Shown piece after piece: positions 1 through 12,400 of a stretch of 64,000 nt of DNA. This DNA is from Microglena sp. YARC (Eukaryota; Chlorophyta; Chlorophyceae; Chlamydomonadales; Chlamydomonadaceae), in assembly GCA_022414725.1 (NCBI GenBank), contig CM039464.1, forward strand, positions 48,911,598 through 48,975,597. The letters are read 5' to 3'. Positions within the stretch are counted from its first letter, which is position 1. Each line of letters begins with the position of its first letter. Below the pieces are notes generated by a model. The model did not search any database and had not been told where the DNA came from. It saw only the letters and a program-made list of their open reading frames with translations. The position numbers were made by a program, and so were the translations under genes.

Positions 1-402
1 GTGGCCTCTCGTCGTGGAGCCTGGGAGTGGTGGAGGGGAGAACGGGGGGGCCCTCCTGGTATCTCTTGGGGGAGAGGGTCCTCGCCCAGACGTGCCACTT
101 CTCCCTCGCCCCCGGCCTCCACCTGGGGCATCTCCGCGCCCTCCTCGCCCTCTTGCCGCCCCCTGGCCCCGGGCTCCTTGCCCTCTGCCTCCTGCTGAGG
201 TAACCCTACCAGGCTGGCCCTCCCGGGGGGGGCCTGCCTTTGGGGGGCCTGCCCCCTGCGAAGACACAGGGTGACTCCTGTCAGCAACAGGGCGGACATT
301 GTCGTCCACTCGTGAGACGTAGCCGTACTGTGTTCCTGGAGACTCCTGAACCACCACCAGGTGCGCTGGGGCTGGCCCATCTTCTGCTACCATGTATTTG
401 GC
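1..402 (-). CDS. Probable minus gene exon 17: RGG-rich C-terminal tail, cut by window edge
   Basis: 134 codons open to the edge from acceptor ttccag. Begins AKYMVAEDGPAPAHLVVVQE and turns into a Gly/Arg-rich tail (QGARGQGAARGRGGRGDAPG, then GGGRGRGRSG). Such RGG tails are known in XRN2-type and other RNA-binding proteins. GC content is far higher than in the introns. Five copies of its acceptor edge follow upstream in a 44-bp array. Confidence 0.6.
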
Positions 403-3400
403 CTGGAATCCAATTCAGTGAACACAGATGATTAGGGTTGGTTGGCCTGGAATCCAATTTAGTAAACACAGATGATTAGGGTTGGTTGGCCTGGAATCCA
501 ATTCAGTAAACACAGATGATTAGGGTTGGTTGGCCTGGAATCTAATTCAGTGAACACATATGATTAGGGTTGGTTGGCCTGGAATCCAATTCAGTAAACA
601 CATATGATTAGGGTTGGTTGGCCTGGAACCCAATTCAGTAAACACAGATGATCAGGGTAGGCAAGTAGGTTTAAGCCCTTCTTATCTAGTTTTTTTGTTC
701 AAATCTGAAAGTGGGTTTTTTCTAGCTTGATAGTTGCAGGCATCCTCGAGGAACAGCGTTTTAGTGCTTTTTATAGCTTTTTAAACCTAATATAGCTTTT
801 TAGGGCCATTTAGGACAAAAAAATATATGTTTTTGTTTACTTTTTTATAGCCACATTTTCGCCAAAACGGGGTCAAAACTAGCTATCGCTACATATAGCG
901 GTGAAAAAAGCCCTGTTCCTATCACAGTTGGGCAAGTCCCTTTAGCCTACTTGGCCTACCCCTAGACTGGAACATACATATAAGTACGATATTGTATGAT
1001 ACATCATTGTGCCGTACAATGTGTCGTGAAGATATCGTATGATAGATCGCCCAATAATCTTAAGGCCCAGTATGATATTGACATCCCAACAGAAAACATA
1101 CTTTGAAGGAAGCTGGTTGCCATGTAGCAGTGTTAGTGTTAGTGTTAGTGTTAGTGTTTGTGCTAGTGTTAGTGTTACTATTAGTGTTAGTGTTTGTATT
1201 AGTGTTTGTGCTAGTGTTAGTGTTAGTGATAGTGTTACTATTTGTGTTAGTGTTTGTATTAGTGTTTGTGCTAGTGTTAGTGTTAGTGTTACTATTAGTG
1301 CTAGTGTTTGTATTATTGTTTATGTCAGCGTTTGCGTTAGTGTCCGTGTTTGTGTTGGTAGTGGTGTTCGTGATTGTGTCGGTAGCGTTGGTGGTATCGG
1401 CGTTGGCGTTGGCAGTGGTATTGGTTATGTTGGCATTGGTGCTGGTCTTGGAGGCTTGTAAGATAGTGATGATAATGATGATACAATTTGTCCTCGTGCC
1501 CTACTGGACTCCAAATGTGACCGTGTCCAAATGGCACCTGTCACAAAGGTCAACGTGAATTCGCCCGGCTCAACTGCTTTAACGCTGGTGCGCACCTAAG
1601 GTGTGCGCCAGCGTTAAAGTAGTCGTGCCCGAGCCAGGCGAATTCATGTTGACCTTCGTGATTTTCTGCGTTGCTTGCGACACGCCTAAGACTTGTCTTT
1701 TCAGGTTCGAGCAGGCTGCAATTCGGAGCAGCAGCTTCTAGGTGCACTAGGTTACACTTGTTTTTTCAGCAGCTTCTAAGTGATCCAGGTTGCAATTGTT
1801 TTTCAGCAGCTTCTAGGTGCACTAGATGCACTAGATTGCACTAGGATTTTCAGCTACGAGCAGCAGCTTCTAGGAAGCTCCCTGAGCCAGAGATAGGGCC
1901 GTGGCCCAAGATTTTAAGAGTGCCAGAAAGCTGATTATGCCAGCTTCAATGTGCACTAGGTTGCTTTCCGTTTGAAAGTACAGGGGGTCAGGGGAGCTGC
2001 CTAGAAGCTGCTCCTGGTACCTGAAAAGAAAAGCTATGGGACATGCCAATGTAGACCTGCACATCCCTAACACCAACAGACATGCACGCTTGCACGCCAG
2101 CACACCTACACCTCTGTTTCTTTTTTGTGCGACGCGTCGCCATTCTATCGCTGCATGGCGACACATGGGTCCGGAAATGCTCCCCCCCGACCAGTGTTTT
2201 TTATTCCAGAAATCTTCAGGCCAATTTGGTAGCCACAAGTGGCGACCACAGGCTCGTCCTGGGACGGTGTGGTAGCACCATCTGCACTAGGTGAATAGGT
2301 CACTTCCACCAGGGTGGGCCTGAGCTAGCTACCTGGGCTGGGCCTGTGCGACCCAGGTGCGACCCAGGGCACAAATCACTGACCTGAGGGTCGCCATCGT
2401 GATTTTGCACACCTGAGGGTCGCACAGGGTGGCGACCGCGCGCCACAATATGCGACCGGTCGCACAAATAAAAAACACTGCCCCCGACCCCCCCGACTCG
2501 GGGCTTCGGGCTCCGCGGGGTTCGGGGGACAGCGCGTCGCAATGGGGTCGCAATGAGTCGCTCAATTTGCGATGCTTCGCACGAAGAAAGAAACAGAGAC
2601 CTTCGTGCACACAAATTCATCCTTGACAGTTGTTGGGGACCAGATATGGAAGTGCTTGTTATAGCAATAAAGCAAATGATCAGGATTTGGGTTTTCGAAA
2701 CACTTTTTATTTAAAAGTTCGTAGTTTGTTCCACAAACTTGAGATTTTTGCCTGATAGTTCTGTCATTTCGGCCCAAGAATCAAGAAATCTGAAAAATTC
2801 TGACAATTCAGAGTATTGTCAGAAATTTGGCCTGGTAAGTGGAGGTACAAACTACAAACTACGATACCCAAATCCTGATCATTCAGAGTATTCAGAGTCT
2901 TGTCAGAATTCAGAGTATTGTCAGAAATTCAGCCTGGTAAGTGGAGGTACAAACTACAAACTACGATACCCAAATCCAATTCAGAGTATTGTCAGAAATT
3001 TGGCCTGGTAAGTGGCGGTATAAACTACGAACTACGATACCCAAATTCAATTCATGTAGCGCCTCCTGGGTGGTAGGGAAGGATTTTGTTTTTAATTAAT
3101 TATGTGGTACATGGGCATAACATCAGTATTCAGTTGCACCAGGAAAAACATCCTAACTGTGTGTATGTGAAGGGAGAGGGATGGGATGCATGGGTGTAAC
3201 CCGTTGTGTGACCAAGACCAACAAAGGTGTGACCGTAGTAGTTATATATACTTAATATAGTTATATACTATATACTACATAGTTATATATACTTCATATA
3301 GACCCTCCGGGGAGTTCAGGACTATCTTAATTATTCGGGGCTGGGCAATTCCATTTAGTCTAATTGGCTACCCCCTAATTGGCTACCCTCTAATTGGCTA

Positions 3401-6400
3401 CCCTCTAATTGGCTACCCTCTAATTGGCTACCCCCTAATTGGCTACCCCCTAATTGGCTACCCTCTAATTGGCTACCCCCTGGGATGCAACACACATCTG
3501 CTTGCGCCCCCGAGGCCGTAATATAAATACATCTGCTTGCGCCCCCTGGACCGTAACATACACACATTTGCTTGCGCCCCCTGGGCCGTAACATACATAC
3601 ATCTGCTTGCGCATACTCACCAGCGGTGGGCGGGAGTGGAAGGTGTTGTTTTGAAACGGGGAGGGCGGGTAGACGAGTCGCGAAGATTCTGGTAGACATG
3701 GTGGGAGGAGTGTCAGTTAGTTGATGAGTTATAGTTACTTGAAGGTAGTTGAAGAGTTGAATTCTGGTAGGCATGGTGGGAGGGGTATCAGTTAGTTGAA
3801 TAGTTGATGAGTCTAAGTTGGTTGAAGTTGAACACGCTAGTCGAGGTTGAATGCATTAGTTGAAGTAGAATAGGGGCATCAGTTAGTTGAAGGGTTGAAG
3901 TTAGTTGAAGTTGAATATGTTAGTCGAGGTTGAATGCGTTAGTTGAAGTTGAATGATGAAGTTGAAGTTGAATGCGTCAGTTGACGTTGAATAGGGGTAT
4001 CAGTTAATTGAAGGGTTGAAGTTAGTTGAAGTTGAATGCGTCAGTTGAAGTTGAATGCGTCAGATGACGTTGAATAGGGGTATCAGTTAGTTGAAGGGTT
4101 GAAGTTAGTTTAAGTTGAATGCGTTAGTTGAAGTTGAATGCATTAGTTGAAGTTGAATGTGTAAGTTGAAGTTTAATGCATAAGTTGAAGTTGAATGAGT
4201 TAGTTGGAGTTGAATAGGGGCATCAGTTAGTTGAAGGGTTGAACTAAGTTGAAGCAGAAGAGTCTAAGTTAGTTGAAGTTAGTTGAAGAGTATCAGTTAG
4301 CTGAAATCAATCAGTTAGGAATTGTCACATATGAGCACAAGTATACTTGATCTGACTTGAAGTTGAATGAGTGAGTTGAAGTTGAATGCGTTAGCTAGTA
4401 TCAGTCAGTTAGGACTTGTTACATATGAGCACAAGTGTACTTGATCTGACTTGGAGTTGAATGAATGAGTCGAAGTTGAATGAGTGAGTCGAAGTTGAAT
4501 GAGTGAGTTGAAGTTGAATGAGTGAGTTGAAGTTGAATGAGTGAGTTGGGGGACATACCTCTCTAGCCCGCATTCAACTTTGAGGACATCAAATCTAGAA
4601 GTGGAACCACTACACATCGTATAATAAACTATTATGAAATCCATCCGAACTCATCTCTGTCTGATCAGCACAGCGGAACACAAATAGTAATTCCCAATCG
4701 ACGTCAGCACATCTGATACAAAGTATAAGTTGGTGGGGAGGTGGGGGACATACCTGTCTGATCAGCACAGCGGAACACAAATAGTTATTTCCAAACAACA
4801 TCAGCACATCTGATCCGATGTAAACTTGGTGGGGAGGTGGGGGACATACCTGTCTGATCAGCACAGCGGGACACAAAGTTCTTTCCAAACAGCATCAGCT
4901 CATCTGATCCAAAGTAAACTTGGTGGGGAGGTGGGGGACATACCTGTCTGATCAGCACAGCGAAAAACATAGTTTTTCCAAACAACATCAGCACATCTGA
5001 TACTAAGTACACTTGGTGGGTTCCTCCTACGGGCCCTTGGTCCCGAATTGATCATGGGGAGGTGGGGGACATACCTGTCTGATCAGCACAGCGGAACACG
5101 TAGTTCTTTCCAAACGACGTCAGCACCTGCTCCAGCGGTTCAAAGCTGTTTGGGTCCACAGATTTGGCAACCATCTCCAGGGTCTCAACTGGGAAGGGCT
5201 GGTACGGATGGGCGTCGTACTGGTGCTTGCTAGAGTGCTTGATAGCGGAGCTGCGTGTGGCAAGAAAACATATTAGAAAAATAGAAAATAAATATTTAGC
5301 ATTGCAGAGCCTGTCATAAAGCACTGTTTCTTTTGGGTCTGCAGGATTCCAGGCTTTTCAGGGCTTGGGGGCAGCATGATTCCAGGCTTTTCAATGCCTT
5401 TTCGGGCCTTTTCATGGGAAGGGCTAGTACTTATGGGTGTGGTACTGGTGTTGGCTAGAATTCTTGATAGCATAGCTGCGTGCGGCATGAGAGGCATCAA
5501 TATCTTTTATGACAGGCTTTCCAAGGCTTGGGGGCAGCAGGATTCCAGCCTTTTCAAGGCCTTTTCAGGCATTTTAATGTGAAGGGCTGGTACGGATAGG
5601 CGTTGTACTGGTGCTGGCTAGTGGTACGGATAGGCGTGGTACTGGTGTACTGGTGCTGGCTACCACTGCTGGTACTGGCTACTGGTTCTGGCTACTGGTG
5701 CAGATAGGCGTGGTACTGGTGCTGGCCAGGGGTGGGGATAGGCGTGGTACTGGTGTACTGGTGCTGGCTAGTGGTACGGATAGGCGTGGTACTGGTGTAC
5801 TGGTGCTGGCTACCACTGCTGGTACTGGCTACTGGTGCAGATAGGCTTGGTACTGGTGCTGGCTAGGGGTGGGGATAGGCATTGTACTGGTGCTGGCTAG
5901 TGGTACGGATAGGCGTGGTACTAGTGTACTGGTGCTGGCTACCATCGGTGGTAATGGGTACTGGTGCTGGCTACTGGTACAGATAGGCGTGGTGCTGGTG
6001 CTGGTGCTGGCTAGAGTCCTTGATAGTGTGACTATGCGTGGCAAGATAGACAGAGAGATTCAAGATTCTACAGCGCCGTTTCTTTTTCAGCCTCTCCAGT
6101 TTTTTTACTGGTAATGGTTGTTACGGATTGGCGTGGTACTGGTGCTAGCTAGAGTCCTTGATAGAGTGACTCTGCGTGGCAAGATAGACACAGACCCTAA
6201 GTGCGCCCACTCTTTTGTAGGAGTAGCAACAATATTTGAACTCAATCCTTAGTGTCGCTGGTTTGTTTCTGGAGACCCACCTCCTGGGGTGAAATTCCTT
6301 ACACAACTAAAAAAGGATGTCTGAAAAAACATGTAACATTCCAATCCACACCCAGGCTGGATGGGTGCATGATCCCTGTCACGTTCAGCTGGCTTGTTCG

Positions 6401-9400
6401 GGAGACCCACCTCCTGGGGTGAAATTCCTTACACAACAAAAAAGAAGAAGAAGAAGAAGAAGAAGAGAGATTTAAGATTCTACAGCGCCGTTTCTTTTTC
6501 AGGATCTCCAGTTTTTTACTGGTAAGGGTTGGGTACGGATGGGCATGGTACTGGTGCTGAAGAAGGCGGCGAGCAGCCATATTGCTGGCTGGAGCCATGT
6601 AACCAAGCTATTGTCTTGTCCTTGTATGCGCAAAGCACATTATGGGCGAAGCCGATAAAACTGTGGGCAAAGCCGATAAAACTGGCTCTCTCAAATATGG
6701 TTTTAGATTCCATATTTAGAGAGAGCACTTACAAAACAAGTTCAAGAACTGGCTACCCCTTGGATTGGAACATACAGACAAACCCGTTCCTTGTTCCTAG
6801 TTGCCCCCTCCCCCCCCCCCCCCCCCCCCGGACTGGAACATACATGAGGCTAAAGTTACCATTTATACACAATATCATATGTTGTTTGATATCATATTAT
6901 ATCAGACTCGCCTTAAGCCAACATCGTATGGTATGCCGGTCCCTAAACAGAAGTAACATCAAGACCTACGCGTTCTTTTTCCGGGCCTGCTCGAACTGCC
7001 TGTAAGTCGTATCCAGTTGAACTTGAAGCGCGCCATTCCCTGAGGCTACCTGGCTTTCAAGCGATGCAATCTGCAACAGTCAGGACGAATGATGTATGGT
7101 GTAACATGTATGATGTATGATGTATGCTGTGTGATTAATTATGAATGATGTCACATGTCACATGTATGATGTGAGATGTATGATGTATGATGTATGTTGA
7201 ATGCTGAATGATGTATGATGTGTCATGTATGATGTGAGATGTATATGATGTGACATGTAACATGTATGATGTATGCTGAATGCTGTCTGTTGAATGATGT
7301 ATGTTGAATGCTGTATGATGTATGATGTGTCATGTATGATGTGAGATGTATATGATGATTGATGAAACATGTAACATGTATGATGTATGCTGAATGCTGT
7401 ATGGTGAATGATGAATTATGTATGATGTAACATGTATGATGGCTGATGTATGTTGAATGCTATATGCTATATGCTATATGCTATATGCTTAGGGATAAGC
7501 AATATGATATCATATGATATCATGTCGTCATATGATATCATATGATGCCGGCGGTCTGACTAGGTAACTTTGGCCTGGGGCATCATATCATATGATATTA
7601 AATCATATGATTTTTGTATGATATCATATGATATCATACTCGTAGTTGGTCAACAGCATATGATTTGCCGTTCCCTATATATGCTGTATGCTGACTGATG
7701 TACGCTGTGAGATGTATGGTGACTGATGTACGCTGTGAGATGTATGGTGACTGATGTACGCTGTGAGATGTATAGTGACTGATGTACGCTGTGAGATGTA
7801 TGGTGACTGATGTACGCTGTGAGATGTATGGTGACTGATGTACGCTGTGAGATGTATGGTGACTGGTGTAAGCTGTGAGATGTATGGTGACTGATGTACG
7901 CTGTGAGATGTATGGTGACTGATGTACGCTGTGAGATGTATGGTGACTGATGTACGCTGTGAGATGTATGGTGACTGATGTACGCTGTGAGATGTATGGT
8001 GACTGATGTACGCTGTGAGATGTATGGTGACTGATGTACGCTGTGAGATGTAACATGAATGAAGCATGATGTGTGTACGTATGTTTTTACAGTCCAGGGG
8101 TAGGCCAGATAGGCTAAAGAGACCTGCCCAACCGTGACAGAAGGGGCTAAAACGAAATAGTACCCTAGGTAAAACAGCTTACTACCAACAGGAACAGCGG
8201 AGCCATTGCACCGAAGAGCTTGGCGTTGACCGAAGCCTGCGTCCCACGCCACCTGCGCATGAACCTAGACCGGTCACCTCTGCTTGTTTCATCTGAACCA
8301 ACTTAATGGTTGAATGCATCATTCGGTTGAATGATTAACACATATCTAGGAAACGGCAGTATGATGACATGACATCATATGATGCCGGCAGTTTGACTAG
8401 GCTTAAGCTACCATTTACATACAATATCATATGATGCAATTTGTTTCATTTGAACCAACTTGGTGGTGGAATGCTGATTGACAAATATCTAAAGGCGCTA
8501 TACCTGGAACTGTTTCAAGGTTGAAATAATTGAAGAAATAATAATTGAAACAGGAGTACACAAATGGACCCCTAATGCAGAGTGAAGACACACTAATTGA
8601 AAACACATTAATTGTAGACATAATAATTGAAGACACAAGAATTAAGAAACAATAATTGAATAGACAATAATTGAAGAAACAGCACGGCTCACCACTCACC
8701 ACTACTCGAAGGTCGGATACTTCTCTGTTTGCCGCTGACTGGTTCCCTTTCAACTCCGCACATGTGGGGCACTACAAACATGAGGCAGTGGATGTACGGA
8801 GGATGTTAGGAGCATGTGGGGCACTACAAACATGAGGCAGTGGATGTACGGAGGATGTTAGGAGCATGTGGGGCACAACAAACAGGAGGCAGTGCATGTA
8901 CGGAGGATGTAAGGATGTAGTAAGGATGTGGTAAGGATGTAGTAAGGATGTGGTAAGGATGTGGTAAGGATGTAGTAAGTATGTAGTAAGGATGCAAGGA
9001 TGTAGCAGGGATTTTGCAGGTATGTAGTAAGTATGTAGTAAGTATGTAAGGGTGTAGTAAGTATGTAGTAAGTATGAAGTAAGATGTAGTAAGTATGTAA
9101 GTATGAAGTAAGTATGTGGTAAAGGTGTAGTAAGTATGTAAGGGTGTAGTAAGTATGTGGTAATGATGTAGTCAGTATGTGGTAAGTATGTAGTAAGTAT
9201 GTAGTACGGGTGTACGGGTGTAGTAAGTATGTGGTAAGTATGTAGTAAGTATGTAGTAAGTATGTAGTAAGTAAGATGCAGTAAGATGTAGTAAGTATGT
9301 AGTCAGGATGTAATAAGTATGTAAGGATGTGGTAAGTATATCGTAAGATGTAGTAAGTATGTAAGGATGCGGAAAGGATTCAGCAAAGATGTGGGAAGGA

Positions 9401-12400
9401 TACAGTAAGGAAGTTGCAGTAGCGATGTCTCGTATCAATGTGATTCAATAACAATGCGATTACCGCTGTCAACTAAGCAGAAACTCCACGGTTACACCTG
9501 TCACACTGGAGGAGGAGGAGCAATTTAACCGAAGGGTTCGGCATGGTCCGAAGCCTTCGCCTTACGCCACCTGCGGATGCCGCGTGGAAGGTTCGAGACG
9601 CAGAAGACCTAGACCCAGACCCAGACCCAGGCCGAGACCTAGACCCAGACCACGACCGAGACCCACGACCGTGCGAGATGTGACCACCCGATAGGGCAGT
9701 CACCTCTAGTTAGTGGCGCTGTCTCATACCTATTCGTATAATTCATCGAGCTGGGGCCTGTCCACCAGCTGTATAATGCATGTCTGCCTGTCTGCCATCC
9801 TGTCTGTCTGTATGTTGCAGTCCTTTGCAATACAAATGTGAAGATTAGCGCGGTAGCATACCTCCTCGTATAATTCACCTAGCTGGGGCCTGTCCACCAG
9901 CTGTATAATGGATGTATGTATGTATGTTGCAGTCCTTAGCAATAAAATTGTGATTAGTGGCGCTGTCTCACACCTAGGGAACGTAAGTGTTTGAAAAACT
10001 AATATGAACTAATATTTGTGTAGTGTCACAATTATATTCGTTTTTCAAATAAATTCAAAATCATGGTGAGGCGTCTTGTCCGTTTAATATTAACTACATC
10101 CACTAATGTTAATCATCCACTAATATAAACTAAATAAGCATTTCCCTACTCATACCTCCTCGTAGAATTCATCCAGCTCGGGATGGTCCATCAGCTGTTG
10201 GGAGGTTTTGGGCAGCAGGAATTTGGACTTCTTGGGCAGCAGAGCCATAGCACATGCGAATGGTGCTAGGGCCCCCTTGGCAGTTGAGTTGGAAGAGGCT
10301 AGAAGGTCCTCCATGCTGAGCGCTGGGTTCTGTCGAAAGGGGGAGGAACAGGGGTGGGAAGGGGAGGACGGGGGGTAGGGTGGGGGTGAGGTTGGGGGTG
10401 GAGGTGAGGTTGGGGGTGGAGGTGAGGTTGGGTGAGGGTGGGGGAGGTTACACATACATTTAAGTTGCAAACAAGATCAGGCAGTGCAACAGTATGCACA
10501 AAGAAGGTATGCGAGGTTACACATACATACATACATACAGGGTTATACACCTCTGGATTGTAATATACATACATACATGCATACATGCATGCATGCATAC
10601 ATACGTACATACATGCATACATGTGCACATACGTACACACATACATGCATGCATACATGCATACATACGTACATACATGCATGCGCACATACAAACATAC
10701 ATACCGGACCTCTCACCTCAAGCGCCTCACAATATGCCACAAACTCGTTTGTCTTGGGAGCCGGCCCGTCGTAGTAGAAGCGGTAGTCAGGGCACTCCCC
10801 TACAGTCAACAAGTTTGGTTGTCAGTGCTTGTCAGTGTTTTTTCAGTGTTTGTCCTGGGTGTGTATTGCGGGTAATACACCTACAGTCAACAAGTTCGTT
10901 TGTCAGTGTTTGTCAGTGTTTTCCAGTATTCATCAGTGTTCTTCAGTGGGTTTTCAGTGTTCGCCCTGGGTGTGTATTGAGGGTTATTGTGGGTATTGTG
11001 GGTCATAACGTACGTTTGTCAGATTTACAGTAGTTCTTCTCTTCCTTTTTCAGAAGGTATTTATTCAGGATTTGTTTTTACAGTCAACAAGTACGTTTTT
11101 ACAGTCAACAAGTACGTTTTTACAGTCAACAAGTACGTTTTACAGTGAGTGCTCGTCCTATGTGTATGTTGCGTGGAGCCCACGTGCAGTATCAGTAATA
11201 CCCTGCGCGACAATTAAAATTATGGGCGCTTGCCTACAATCAAGAACTACGTTTCCCCCTGTGTTTGGCTCAGGGAGCTGCCTAGAAGCTGCTGCTCGTA
11301 GCTGAAAAGAAAAGCTGTGATTAAATGTACTTGCCCAACCTTGAACAACCGAGGTGCAGTAATCACCTCTACATTGCCATGAGGGGATGGACAGTCTCTT
11401 GACCCTTTCTGGGGTTTGGGAGCTCCCAGGATCACCCAGTTGTCCGTTTGTTTGTTTGTGCGACCGACACAAAGTTTGACACGTAAGCCAACTGTCTACA
11501 TTGTACTGGTAATAATGCTTGTTTGCTGCATTATTGTCTTTCATTTTTCTGAGGATTCGTCCCAAGACTCCTTCCTGCTGTTGTGGAGTGGCCCGACAAT
11601 GGCCTGTCGATGACAATGTAATATATATAATGCACATCACCACTAAGGAACTATACATACTATACAACACCAAGTGCTGCTCACCCATGGCAAACATATC
11701 CATGAGCCACAAACAACCACAAACAAGCACAAGGGTACTCTGTCCATCCTCACCAAGGTACTATATCCATCACGAAGTGCTGCTCACCGTTGACATACAT
11801 TTCCACGAGCCACACACAAGCACAAGGGTACTCTATCCATCCTCACCAAGGTACTATATCCATCACTAAGTGCTGCTCACCGTTGACATACATTTCCACG
11901 AGCCACACACAAGCACAAGGGTACTCTATCCATCCTCACCAAGGTACTCTATCCATCACTAAGTGCTGCTCACCGTTGACATACATTTCCACGAGCCACA
12001 CACAAGCACAAGGGTACTCTATCCATCCTCACCAAGGTACTCTATCCATCACTAAGTGCTGCTCACCGTTGACATACATTTCCACGAGCCACACACAAGC
12101 ACAAGGGTACTCTATACACCCTCACTGAGATAATCTAAACACTGTGCTGATAATAATGCTTACTAGCTGAAATCTTGCTCGTTTGCTGTATTATTGCCTT
12201 TCTTTTTCTGAGGTTTTGTTCGAAGAGGCTTCCCTGAGGTTGTGGAGCGGGCTTGTCTTGGGCCAACAATGGCCTGTTGGTGACAATGCAATATATGTAA
12301 TGTACGTCACCACTAAGGTACTATACATACTATACAACACCAAGTGCTGCTCGCCCATGGCATACATGTCCACGAGCCACACACAAGCACTAAGGTAATC

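Noticed and set aside
1..274. Pro/Arg/Ser-rich plus-strand frames at the left edge
   Set aside because: Antisense of the RGG-coding minus exon, whose frame is longer, open to the edge and starts at an acceptor.
1103..1558. 151-codon Leu/Val frame and overlapping Ser/Val frame
   Set aside because: GTTAGT hexanucleotide repeat in an intron.
2600..2640. Possible short minus exon coding DEFVCTK
   Set aside because: Only seven codons, weak donor gtctct, no link to the XRN family or to an edge-copy array.
4545..4640. Possible exon ending CGGGCTAGAGAG before gtatgt on the minus strand
   Set aside because: With the required phase 1 it meets a stop at once; more likely a decayed copy of the exon 15 donor region. 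3621-3688 fits phase better.
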